Source: CAIYUC01 sp963682005
GTDB taxonomy: Bacteria > Bacteroidota > Bacteroidia > Bacteroidales > FEN-979
Direction of reading: 5' to 3'
DNA length: 64,000 nucleotides
Assembly (NCBI GenBank): GCA_963682005.1
Contig: OY820914.1
Location: 992,001 to 1,056,000, forward strand
Shown here: positions 16,923 through 26,109 of the stretch, in pieces
How the letters are laid out: each line of letters starts with the position of its first letter
Numbering within the stretch: the first letter of the stretch is position 1
Notes under the pieces: model-generated
Databases searched by the model: none
What the model was told of the DNA's origin: nothing
What the model saw: only the letters and a program-made list of their open reading frames with translations
Translations under genes and position numbers: made by a program

Positions 16923-18374
16923 TCATTCGTCAGCGTCAGGCAGCAGATCTAGGAAGTGATCCTGTACTTCAGGAGGAAATTTATCGATCAATCCGAATGT
17001 AATGGATTGATATAACCGGTTCACCAGGTCATTTATCTGTTCAGGCCAGTCATAGAATGTCAGTATCAGGAAATAAGCGGCCACTTTCAGCAGTTCACCC
17101 TTTTCAAGATAGTAGTATATCACAGGCAGAAGGAAAAACATCAATTCAAATTTTGTGAACGATTCCCTTTCCGGGAATTGTTTATGAATGTCGAACCGTT
17201 GATCCAGGGATACTTCAAGCTCATCCACATTACCGGCAAAGACCTGGCATCCCAAATACACCGTGACTGCCCTTACATCGCCCGGGAATCGATGGAATCT
17301 CTCTACAATCAGCTTGTTCAACAATTCCTCTTCGTCCATCAACTGGTAGCAATCTTCCAGAAGGTGATAAAACCCGATATTGTCCGGGTACTTCAGGATT
17401 GCAGCCATGAGAAGGTAACTGGCGGTTTCCGGATCTGACTCTGCAATTCGGGTCAATTCATCATATTTCAGCTTTTCCTCCTCAGAAAATGATTTTTCAG
17501 GTTCATCTTCATCCCGGATTTTCCATTCACTTGTCTCTTTAAGGATCTCTTCGATCATTTCATTCTCGGACTTGTCTAAATATTCCTGGACCGCAACAAA
17601 ACACATCATGAATAATAACCTGGGATTTACAATTCTCGTTCCTGAGGGATCAACATTCGAGAAAGATCCGGTACAATTCCCGATTGGCAATTCAACACCG
17701 ATGTATTCTTTATTCTCCGGTTCCCCCTTACCCGTAATACCCGCAGTATTTTGCATTTCTCCCTGCGATGCACCCATGTTTCCCGTGATCAAATCTTTTA
17801 GAAGATCCTCAAAATATACGATGATAAAATTCCCCGGGCCGGCAAACATATTCAGATGCTCGATGTCCACTTGCGGCTTTTCAAATTTCTTAACGTAGAT
17901 CATCGGTTTACCCTTGAATCCGAATTCAACAATGGCGGGTTCTGTTGTCACACTGGAATTCGGGAGCATACTTTCTGTAAGATAAAATTCTTTTGCAGGT
18001 TTATACCCGAACGTTTCTGCATACTGAATGGCACCGTAGATTATGCCGTGAACGAGGTTATACCCTGCCGGCACAAAAGAATCCACTCCGAATGAAATTT
18101 GTTCGACAAGTACTTTTTCCTGATCAAGTTCTTTCTCTGGCAGATTGAACGCCCAGGTTGTTTTTATCAGTCCTTTACAGTAAAGGTCAATGTAGTAGAA
18201 TGCGAAGGAAAGGTTGTCGTTGGCATGTCTTCGGGATACAATGATGATCGCCGATCCCAACTCTTTCCAGAGCTTATTGATGTAACAGGGTCCAAGGGCC
18301 AGGGACTTTGCCTGGGTTCTGATAAAATATTCCGGAGAAGTTTCCTTGTTTGAAATCAGATGTTCTTTTTTCAT
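16923..18374 (-). CDS. Unknown protein, TPR-like C-terminal half (family copy 1)
   Basis: 483 residues, no signal peptide or membrane segment, acidic. I do not recognise the family. The N-terminal half has a conserved core: a YFIRTQAKSLALGPCYINKLW segment, IIIVSRRHANDNLSF and AYNLVHGIIYGAIQYAETFG-like text. The C-terminal half is helical and reads like TPR hairpins (ASYLLMAAILKYPDNIGFY, LLEDCYQLMDEEELLNKLI, RFPGDVRAVTVYLG). A clear paralogue sits at 37363-38763 with matching order and motifs (IRTRARLLPLGPCFINQEW; IVSRKHINGNLTF). A 7-bp dyad (GCAGAGT/ACTCTGC, 18378-18403) begins 4 bases upstream of the ATG. A cytoplasmic scaffolding or sensing role is possible only by analogy with TPR proteins. 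Confidence 0.7.
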   Translation of the reverse strand: MKKEHLISNKETSPEYFIRTQAKSLALGPCYINKLWKELGSAIIIVSRRHANDNLSFAFYYIDLYCKGLIKTTWAFNLPEKELDQEKVLVEQISFGVDSFVPAGYNLVHGIIYGAIQYAETFGYKPAKEFYLTESMLPNSSVTTEPAIVEFGFKGKPMIYVKKFEKPQVDIEHLNMFAGPGNFIIVYFEDLLKDLITGNMGASQGEMQNTAGITGKGEPENKEYIGVELPIGNCTGSFSNVDPSGTRIVNPRLLFMMCFVAVQEYLDKSENEMIEEILKETSEWKIRDEDEPEKSFSEEEKLKYDELTRIAESDPETASYLLMAAILKYPDNIGFYHLLEDCYQLMDEEELLNKLIVERFHRFPGDVRAVTVYLGCQVFAGNVDELEVSLDQRFDIHKQFPERESFTKFELMFFLLPVIYYYLEKGELLKVAAYFLILTFYDWPEQINDLVNRLYQSITFGLIDKFPPEVQDHFLDLLPDADE

Positions 18375-18377
18375 AAT

Positions 18378-18403
18378 GCAGAGTTTTAAAGTTAGTACTC
18401 TGC
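18378..18403 (-). promoter_or_regulatory. Dyad overlapping the translation-initiation region of the 483-residue protein
   Basis: GCAGAGT (18378-18384) and ACTCTGC (18397-18403) are perfect complements flanking 12 bases, ending 4 bases before the start codon. It may be an operator or an mRNA hairpin near the start site. The other family member also has a dyad directly upstream. Confidence 0.4.
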
Positions 18404-18438
18404 TTTATCGGTCGAACATCAAAAAGGTAATACGTTTA

Positions 18439-18502
18439 AGTGAAAAATTTTTAGTAAAAAGTGAAAAATTCACTTTTCACTTTACGTTTTTCACTTTTCA
18501 CT
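18439..18502 (+). repeat. GAGTGAA/TTTACGTT element, copy b
   Basis: AAGTGAAAAA words, then TTCACTTTTCACTTTACG and TTTTTCACTTTTCACT. Its right end supplies the stop codon of the 2493-residue protein on the minus strand (TGA read from TCA at 18498-18500). Confidence 0.85.
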
Positions 18503-21500
18503 GGATCGTTACCGTTCCCGTCACAATGATTGCCTTGCCGGAAGTCACATTCACCGTGGCTCCGGATGCAATGGTCAGATCAAAGCAAACAGCGGGTGTT
18601 GCCGGGTCATTGCTGACAACCGGGTATTGAGTGGCGACTACCGGGATCACAACACTGTATTGAGCCGCAGGAACAGTATTCGGACTCCAGTTTCCTGCGG
18701 TATTCCAATCAGAACTTATTGCCCCTGTCCAGGTTAAGGTGGGAGCCAGGGGATCAACGCCTTCCGTCCACTCGTAAGCACCCATATCGATGATCGTGTT
18801 CTGGATCCGCACCTGTCCCCTGACATCGGTTGGAATTGAGTTATAACTGTTGTAGCCGGTATTGGAGCAGGGTGAGTTTCCGAAAATCCGGAAGTCGCTG
18901 TCGGCCGCATTGATAAAATACGGGTCGCCGGTGATATCGTTATTCGTGGCGGTCAGCACCCCGCCCCCGGTCAGGTAAACATCCCCGGTGCCATTCCCAT
19001 AGCAGGAGTAATTCAGGGTAATTGTTCCCTGGTTGATAAAAAACTGGTTTCCCGGGGCGCCTGATCCGGATGCGATGTTTCCCCAGACAATGCAATTATT
19101 CAACACAGGGGCACAGGACCCGCTGCATTCAATACCTCCGCCCGTCAGGGCAGAATTATTGGCCAGTGTGCAATTGGTCAGCACAGGGTCACTCCCTGAC
19201 GAAATCCAGATTCCTCCCCCGCCCGGGGTGGCCGAATTATTCGCAAAAAGGGAATTGGTCACAGCGGGGGATGACGTATTTGTAGTGCTCATCCCTCCTC
19301 CGTTTAACCCGTAGTTGCCGGTGAATATGCAATTGTTTATGGCAGGGGAGTTCGAATCGTTGAACATTCCGCCACCCATGCCAAAATCAGTGCCCCCGTT
19401 GGCATTTCCTCCCCGGATTGTAAACCCGTCCAGGACAGCACCCCCTGACAATCGTGACTCAGCCGGATGATAAAATACATGATAGCAGTCATTATCATCG
19501 ATGCCGTTGCTATTCAGGTCTCCGCTCAGGATGGTCTCATTTGTTAAAAGATTACGGTCTGAAAGTTTGAATGTATCCGGTTCTGTTCCTGCATACCCGC
19601 CAGCGATCATGACATCCTGTTTCATCCGGAAATGCTGGTTTCTGCTGGTTGGATGGATGATGTCATAGGTTGAGCTCGGTTTGTACGTTCCTGCGGCCAC
19701 CCGAACCTGTCCTCCCTGGCGCACCGAATCAAGCGCTGCCTGGAATGAAGTACAGGCATTTGTCCAACTTGAACCGTTGTTGGTCCCGGTTGCGTTGGAT
19801 TTTACATAGATGATCCTGCTACTGCCGGCGATGAACTGGCTGAAAGAGGTGATCCCATTGTAGGTGGCCTGGCTGGTGCCCGGGCTGACCTTAGCGGCAC
19901 GCGACAGGTATCCCCAGCTTGTATCAGTGATGCATCCGCGCTGATAAAGGAGAATGTTCTGCGGGTTCGCGCCATCACCCGGGGTCACACCCTGGCCAAG
20001 CGTGAAGGTAACATTGGTGCTGAAGGTGCCGGTGCCATATTGATGAACGACCCAGTATGGCTGGCGGAAAGGCCCGTTCTGGCCAACCGGCTGCCTGTTT
20101 GGAGTGGAATCGATTCGTGAAACGACGATCTGGTCGGAGCCTGTTTTATCGATGAAATCCATGCTCACCCCGGTACCCGGAAAATCAGCCTGGCCGGGTG
20201 CACTCACAAGGTTCGTGAAGCTTGTACCTCCCCCTGCCGTGATGGTTGATCTGATCCAGTTTTCCGCCACACAATTATGGGTTGTCCCGTTATTCATATT
20301 GATCTTGTCAGTAACCGTATGTCCTGACCCCTCATTGATCTGCCAGTAACTCACCAGGCCTGTTTCATTGCCTTTCAGCGTAAGATGCATGTTCTCCCTG
20401 ATTTCCTGTTCAGTCCTGGCCACGTTCCATACCCGCACTTCATCGACATTTCCGTCAAAATATTTCGGATAGGCGAGATAATCAACCCCGATGCACAATG
20501 GATCATTGTTTGAACTGACCGTGTTGGCAGTACCGGTCAGCGGCTGGGAAACGCCGTTAACATACAGGACCCGGGTTCCGTTGCTGTTGACTGCGGAAAT
20601 GTGATACCACCTGTTCGCTGCCAGCACTCCCTGTCCGGTCGACAGTCCGTCAAAATTCAACCCGGTATAGGGCGCCGTGGCCGACGACCGTAATGTGTAT
20701 CCGTTCGCGTTAGCAGACTGGTATTTGCTGATGATCCCTCCCAGGTGACTGAACGTAATGGGGTAGATCCAGGCTTCCAGCGTGTAATTGGCGGTCATGT
20801 CGAGCGTGTTGTTATCGGGAACTTCAATGTAGGCTGATTCATCCCCGATCAATAAGGCTGTTCCCGGCCAGGTGTCCATTAAAAATCCCTGTCCGCGGAC
20901 AGGAATGGTCACCACGGGATGATTTGCATCGTTGCTGGCAATACGGATCGTGTCACGAATAATTCCTTCCGTTGTTGGATGGTAGGTGATCTTCAGATAG
21001 TGCCGGCCTCCGGATATTAGTGTCAGTTGTGTTTCTGAAAGTGTGATCTGCGGGTTGCCATGCGTGATGTTTGTTACCTTCAGTGTATCGGTTCCCGAAC
21101 TGATCACAAGAATTGAATCTGTAACCGAAACGGTGGAAGGAGTCCGGCTGAAGACAACCGAGTCCGGGTTGACGGCAATTCCCGGGTAGATCCCTTTCCC
21201 GATCACAAACTGGCTGAATGCGGTGATGCCGCTGAAGGAAACCTGTTTCGTTCCTGCATCGGCACTATCGGCATTATTGACAGAAGCCCAGTAGCTGTCG
21301 GATCCCCATGGCCTTGATAATAATTTAAGATTTTGCGGATGGGCTTCATCGTAGGCTGTAATACTATCACCGATGGTAAAATTAACATCGGCACTGAAGA
21401 AACCGTTTCCGTATTTATGAATGACCCAGTACCGGGCATCAAACGTGGTATCGATCATTGGAAGAATGATGGGAATGGTATCGATCCTTGTTGCGACGAT

Positions 21501-24500
21501 CGTATCGGTGCCCGTCTTCCGGATAAAATTCATCTGTAGTCCTGTCCCGGGAAAAGCAACAGGTCCCGGGGAAGAAATGATTTCCGAAATGCTGGCGCCC
21601 CTTCCTGCAGGAATGGAGGATGTTACCCAACTGCTGACGTCCATATTCATCAGGGTTCCGTCATGATTGCCGGCGTGGTCTTTTGCCGACATCCCGCTCC
21701 CGTCATTGAATTGCCAGTAACCAATAAGCCCGGTCTCCCCGCCGGCAAGGGTCAGGTGCATGTTTTCCCGGATTTGCCCGGTTGTTCGTGCAACGTCCCA
21801 TACCCTGATTTCATCGAGTTTCCCGGTAAAAAAACTATTTTGCCTTGCATACGAACCGATGGAAGGGGGATACACGGGACCCGGGTCGTACAACGACAGG
21901 GCTGGTATTGTTGCTGAGGCTGCCAGCCGGCCATCCAGGTAAAGCGAGAGCGATCCTTCGCTGCTCCAGACACCGCACATATGCTGCCATACATTGGCTT
22001 CAGGCGGCGGTGCAATCGCATTATACCAGTTTTGATTACTGAGCTTCACATGAAAAATGATCCAGTTCTTATTCATGACCAATCCTATTTCACCATTATC
22101 TCCGTGATAAAAAACATAGGATTCCGTGACAGTCAAGTCTTCCGGATAAACCCATGCTTCGATTGTCACGGCTTCGGGAGATGTATTGTACAATGATCCT
22201 ATTGAAACGGATTCATTCACTCCGTTAAACAGCAGGGCATCGCCTGCAAACTGATCGGGAAAGAGCTTGTGTGGAACGGCAAACTGGCAGAAGGGGCCAA
22301 CGCCGGTAAAGGTAACCGTGTTACCCGCCAGGTCCACCGATGAAGAATTTTCAACGAATGTCCAGCTGGAATCCGAATTGCTGTCACGCTGGTAAAGCCT
22401 GTTCATGTCAGGTTCCGCCTGGTCCTGTGGTGTCAGATCCTGCATCACACCAAAGGTCAGATCTGCCTGTACTTCTCCGCCACCATAGGTTTCAACGATC
22501 CAGTACCGGGGGAAATGCGTGTTTGCATCCGGTGGATTGATGTTCGGAAGGGTGTCAAGCCTTGAAACGATGATCGTATCAGTTGATGCTATGGCAGAGA
22601 TATTCATCGCCAGGTCAGTTCCCGAAAAATCAACAATCCCGGGATTGCTGATGATCTGTTGATTGCTCACGCCACCCGCTGCAGGAACTGTGGAGGAAAC
22701 AAAACAGGAAGGAATGCTCATGTTCATGAGTGTTCCGTTATTGCCTCCCACGATATCAACCACCGTTCCTCCGGAATACCCATTGAACTGGTGGTAGGTC
22801 ATCAATCCTGTATCAGCGGCTGCGACCACCAGGTGCATATCTTCCCTGATCTGCTGCATGCTCCGGGCAGTATCCCAGATCCTCAGCTCATCCATCTGCC
22901 CAAGGATGCCGCTGCCGATCGTCACCGGGTCACTGTCATAGCTGATCGGTTCAGCCTGATTAGAGGCGCCCTGAACTCCGTTTACATAGATGGTGACATA
23001 CTCATTGCCGGGTGTCGGATCAAATACGGCTGCAATGTGATTCCAATGGTTAACGAGGAAATCCCCTGTCGTTTGAAAATACCCGAAAACCGAGTTCCAG
23101 TTGATCCCGAACTCAATGATCGAGAGATCTTCATCAAAGAAGAGCTGAATTTCCCAGTCATTCCCTTTTTTGATGATGGAATGGTAATCGTTGCTCATAG
23201 GATCGGCTTTCAGCCAGAATTCCACTGTAAATGCACTGTCAAAAACAAATTGGCCCGCATGATCAAGAACAATAGAATCGTCTGCCTGTGTGAAATGAAT
23301 GGCCGAACCTGCATAGATATTGGAAATGCCTGTTGTTTCGTAAGCGCCCATGTCGATCCTTCCGTTCTGAATGCGTGGTTCGCCTGCCAGGTCCGTTATG
23401 CCTGCCGTCGCAGTATTCGTTGCCGGATCTCCTGTATTCATGCAGGGAGAGCCTGACCTTAGCCGGGAGGGATAATCTCCTGTACCTGCGAAACCGGGAT
23501 CCTGGCTGATATTATTTTCAAACTGACCGGTAAAATGTAGACTGTTTCCTGCAATCCCGCTGATCCCTCCCTGGAGGTCGGTGTAATAAATATCCGGATT
23601 ACTCCAGTTATCTTCCAGGAATATCTGTGCTCCGGAAGCACCATTCAATGTATTCCCGTAAATGACGTCATTCCTGACCACCGGGCTGGATACTGTTATG
23701 AAGTAGAGTCCGGGGCCCAGTGGTGCCGTGTTGCTGCAGATCGTATTGTTCAGGATCACGGGCGATGCATAGTTAAATAGTAATCCGCCGCCATTAATAT
23801 TGGCAGAGTTGCCACTGATCAGGTTACCGGTGATCGGTGGATTGGAAACAAGGACGGCGATTCCACCGGCATAGTCAGATGAGTTGTTCGTAACGTTATT
23901 CCATTTGAAACCCGCGTCCGAATTCGCAAAGACGATACCTCCACCTTCGCTGATATCACACCCCGAAAATATTGTGGAATTCCCCGAGATGGTATTATAG
24001 GAGATCTCCCCTCCTACATTATCCAGGTAAATGCCGCCGCCAAACGGTGCACGGTTATTTAAAATGGAACAACCGTTCATGGTAAGTGTTGAATAACGGC
24101 AGTGGAGAGCGCCTCCTCCGCCTTCACCCGTGCAGTCTTCCGCAACATTATCATCGATCGAATCGTTCGTGATCGTGACCGTCGACATGTCGGCCCAGAT
24201 GCCGCCTCCATTGCAACCCGCATGGTTGTGGGCAATAAGGTTATTGCTGATAATGGCTGTGCAGCTCAACAGCTGGATCGCACCCGCGTGGGATGGTACG
24301 AGCCCCCAACAGCCACCGTGGTTGGTTGTATTATTCGAGAAGTTGCAGCCGGTAATGCTAAAAGTTGCATTGTTCCCGGAGATTGCAGCGCCCTGGTTGC
24401 CTTCGTTATAGGTAAAGGTGCAATTCCTGATCGCAAGGTCCGACAACGTAGCGTACAAAGCGCCACCTTCCGTTGAGGCTGAATTTTGAAAGAAGATGGA

Positions 24501-25979
24501 ATTGGATAATACCAGCTTGCTGGAATTGTTTACATAGAGGGCGCCCCCGAAATGATTTCCGCTTCCCCGGTCTGCGGCGTTCCCGTTTTCAAATTTGCAA
24601 TAAACCAGCCTTGAGGAATCATTGGTGGCTGCCACATTGTTAAAGATCATCCCGGCCCATCCCGGGGTTTGAGATGGCGCCGAAAAGGTGATCAGCTCAG
24701 TACCGGTGCCTTCGGCGATAATGCGGCCGCTGACAGTAAATGTGTAATACCCGGTGAAATCGATCAAAACGCCTTTCCCGATGGTCAGGGTCACACCATT
24801 GTTGATCGTAACGTTCCCGGTGATTTTCACGGTATCGGCGCACCAGTAAGTATCCGAAGAGATGGCCCCGGAGAATGAAAAGCTTGATATTTCCTGGTAT
24901 TCATAAGCTCCCCGGTCGATCCTGTCGGCGCAGATCGGGGCGATCCTGTAATTCCCGGCCAGATCTTCTGATGGAAGTTTCAACCCGGTCGTATCGGGCG
25001 TTCCAGAATTAACGCACGGGGATGAAGGCTGCAAGCTGAAAGGATGAATTCCGCTGCCTGTGAAATAGGGAATGGTGTCAAGCGTTTGCACATATGCCCC
25101 GACCTTGCCGGAACCGCCAAGCCCTCCTATCCCATCGAGGCCTCCCTGCAGAATGCAATAATAAAAACCGGGGGAAAAGGCGTTGTTCGAAATCGAGATC
25201 TCGCTTCCCCAGTCGCATTCATCATCATAAAAGATACAATTCGAGATTGCAGGTCCGGAGTAATAGTCAAAGTTAATAGCACCTCCTGAATAACCGGCAT
25301 GGTTCCCTGAAAATGTGTTGTTGATGACCGGCCTGTTTGCCACGTTGAAATCAATGGCGCCCCCGTTGTCACTTGCTGTGTTAAAGGTGAAGAGATTGTC
25401 CGTGATAACCGGATCACAGTGGTCAACTGCAATTGCTCCGCCGTTCCCGGAGGAGCTGTTATGGGCAAAGATGTTGTTGACGATCCTGGGGCTGGATCCT
25501 TTGCAATAAATGGCCCCCCCGGAATAATCAGCATGGTTGTGATGAAAGTTGCAATTGGATACCAGGAGATTGTCAAAATAGAACAAAGCAAATGCACCAC
25601 CCCATGAATTGATCACCTTGCCGTATGAGATAACACAGTAACGGAATTGGGAAGAATCAGCGGCTGTAGAATTTTCAAATACGATCCCGCCCCAGCCGGT
25701 GGCAATATTGCCGGGGTAAAAGCGGATCGAATCGGTCCGGGTTCCTATGGCCATTATCCGTCCCGACATTTCGATCCCGGCATAAGCCGTGAAGACCACA
25801 TTCGTTCCGGGGAGAATGGTTAGCGTTGCCCCGTTGTCAATAACAATCTGCGTCGAAACATTCACTGTTCCCGACCAGGTGGTATCGGAGGTGATATGAG
25901 TGTCTGCCAATACTCCATTTACAAATACAACAAGGCAGAAAAGGATGGTTGCTGCTGGTTTTATCAGGAGATTTTTCAT
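18498..25979 (-). CDS. 2493-residue secreted beta-helix / LamG multidomain protein, C-terminus probably cut by a repeat
   Basis: Signal peptide at 1-25 (MKNLLIKPAATILFC ... VLA). Two right-handed beta-helix regions (about 30-365 and 375-915) have many SNCIF/NNTF and NxSGNGGAI repeats, as in polymorphic outer-membrane-like proteins. At least three LamG/concanavalin-like domains follow (about 930-1110, 1270-1430, 1720-1890; motifs FTVEFWLKAD, VTIEAWVYPE, YTLEAWIYPI, each ending DE(L/V)R(I/V)WD.AR). They alternate with a repeated module containing DTI(I/V)V(S/T)RxDT. About 1590-1690 is an ASH-like Ig domain, and about 2100-2430 a third beta-helix starting IIYVKSNATGTNNGSSW. It ends abruptly at VTGTVTIQ; the stop is within the TTTACGTT element. 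Proteins of this type usually finish with a T9SS sorting domain, which is absent here, so truncation is likely (inference). Probably an adhesin or glycan-binding surface protein. Confidence 0.8.
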   Translation of the reverse strand: MKNLLIKPAATILFCLVVFVNGVLADTHITSDTTWSGTVNVSTQIVIDNGATLTILPGTNVVFTAYAGIEMSGRIMAIGTRTDSIRFYPGNIATGWGGIVFENSTAADSSQFRYCVISYGKVINSWGGAFALFYFDNLLVSNCNFHHNHADYSGGAIYCKGSSPRIVNNIFAHNSSSGNGGAIAVDHCDPVITDNLFTFNTASDNGGAIDFNVANRPVINNTFSGNHAGYSGGAINFDYYSGPAISNCIFYDDECDWGSEISISNNAFSPGFYYCILQGGLDGIGGLGGSGKVGAYVQTLDTIPYFTGSGIHPFSLQPSSPCVNSGTPDTTGLKLPSEDLAGNYRIAPICADRIDRGAYEYQEISSFSFSGAISSDTYWCADTVKITGNVTINNGVTLTIGKGVLIDFTGYYTFTVSGRIIAEGTGTELITFSAPSQTPGWAGMIFNNVAATNDSSRLVYCKFENGNAADRGSGNHFGGALYVNNSSKLVLSNSIFFQNSASTEGGALYATLSDLAIRNCTFTYNEGNQGAAISGNNATFSITGCNFSNNTTNHGGCWGLVPSHAGAIQLLSCTAIISNNLIAHNHAGCNGGGIWADMSTVTITNDSIDDNVAEDCTGEGGGGALHCRYSTLTMNGCSILNNRAPFGGGIYLDNVGGEISYNTISGNSTIFSGCDISEGGGIVFANSDAGFKWNNVTNNSSDYAGGIAVLVSNPPITGNLISGNSANINGGGLLFNYASPVILNNTICSNTAPLGPGLYFITVSSPVVRNDVIYGNTLNGASGAQIFLEDNWSNPDIYYTDLQGGISGIAGNSLHFTGQFENNISQDPGFAGTGDYPSRLRSGSPCMNTGDPATNTATAGITDLAGEPRIQNGRIDMGAYETTGISNIYAGSAIHFTQADDSIVLDHAGQFVFDSAFTVEFWLKADPMSNDYHSIIKKGNDWEIQLFFDEDLSIIEFGINWNSVFGYFQTTGDFLVNHWNHIAAVFDPTPGNEYVTIYVNGVQGASNQAEPISYDSDPVTIGSGILGQMDELRIWDTARSMQQIREDMHLVVAAADTGLMTYHQFNGYSGGTVVDIVGGNNGTLMNMSIPSCFVSSTVPAAGGVSNQQIISNPGIVDFSGTDLAMNISAIASTDTIIVSRLDTLPNINPPDANTHFPRYWIVETYGGGEVQADLTFGVMQDLTPQDQAEPDMNRLYQRDSNSDSSWTFVENSSSVDLAGNTVTFTGVGPFCQFAVPHKLFPDQFAGDALLFNGVNESVSIGSLYNTSPEAVTIEAWVYPEDLTVTESYVFYHGDNGEIGLVMNKNWIIFHVKLSNQNWYNAIAPPPEANVWQHMCGVWSSEGSLSLYLDGRLAASATIPALSLYDPGPVYPPSIGSYARQNSFFTGKLDEIRVWDVARTTGQIRENMHLTLAGGETGLIGYWQFNDGSGMSAKDHAGNHDGTLMNMDVSSWVTSSIPAGRGASISEIISSPGPVAFPGTGLQMNFIRKTGTDTIVATRIDTIPIILPMIDTTFDARYWVIHKYGNGFFSADVNFTIGDSITAYDEAHPQNLKLLSRPWGSDSYWASVNNADSADAGTKQVSFSGITAFSQFVIGKGIYPGIAVNPDSVVFSRTPSTVSVTDSILVISSGTDTLKVTNITHGNPQITLSETQLTLISGGRHYLKITYHPTTEGIIRDTIRIASNDANHPVVTIPVRGQGFLMDTWPGTALLIGDESAYIEVPDNNTLDMTANYTLEAWIYPITFSHLGGIISKYQSANANGYTLRSSATAPYTGLNFDGLSTGQGVLAANRWYHISAVNSNGTRVLYVNGVSQPLTGTANTVSSNNDPLCIGVDYLAYPKYFDGNVDEVRVWNVARTEQEIRENMHLTLKGNETGLVSYWQINEGSGHTVTDKINMNNGTTHNCVAENWIRSTITAGGGTSFTNLVSAPGQADFPGTGVSMDFIDKTGSDQIVVSRIDSTPNRQPVGQNGPFRQPYWVVHQYGTGTFSTNVTFTLGQGVTPGDGANPQNILLYQRGCITDTSWGYLSRAAKVSPGTSQATYNGITSFSQFIAGSSRIIYVKSNATGTNNGSSWTNACTSFQAALDSVRQGGQVRVAAGTYKPSSTYDIIHPTSRNQHFRMKQDVMIAGGYAGTEPDTFKLSDRNLLTNETILSGDLNSNGIDDNDCYHVFYHPAESRLSGGAVLDGFTIRGGNANGGTDFGMGGGMFNDSNSPAINNCIFTGNYGLNGGGMSTTNTSSPAVTNSLFANNSATPGGGGIWISSGSDPVLTNCTLANNSALTGGGIECSGSCAPVLNNCIVWGNIASGSGAPGNQFFINQGTITLNYSCYGNGTGDVYLTGGGVLTATNNDITGDPYFINAADSDFRIFGNSPCSNTGYNSYNSIPTDVRGQVRIQNTIIDMGAYEWTEGVDPLAPTLTWTGAISSDWNTAGNWSPNTVPAAQYSVVIPVVATQYPVVSNDPATPAVCFDLTIASGATVNVTSGKAIIVTGTVTIQ

Positions 25980-26035
25980 TGTAATATTTTTTATTGATGA
26001 GAACCTTGTTCATAATACCTGACTCTCTTAATAGT

Positions 26036-26096
26036 ACCCACCCCGACCTTCGGTCTTCCCCTCCCTACTGGTAGTGAGGGGATAAGAGGGGTGGGT
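26036..26096. repeat. Three-way-junction palindromic element, copy 2 (inverted)
   Basis: ACCCACCCC (26036-26044) pairs with GGGGTGGGT (26088-26096). Inside are a short GACC-ttc-GGTC hairpin and TCCCCTCCCTAC / GTAGTGAGGGGA (one mismatch). The hairpin order is reversed relative to 1651-1720, so this copy is inverted. It lies just downstream of the 2045-residue gene on the minus strand. Confidence 0.75.
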
Positions 26097-26109
26097 AAAT
26101 TGGATCCGG

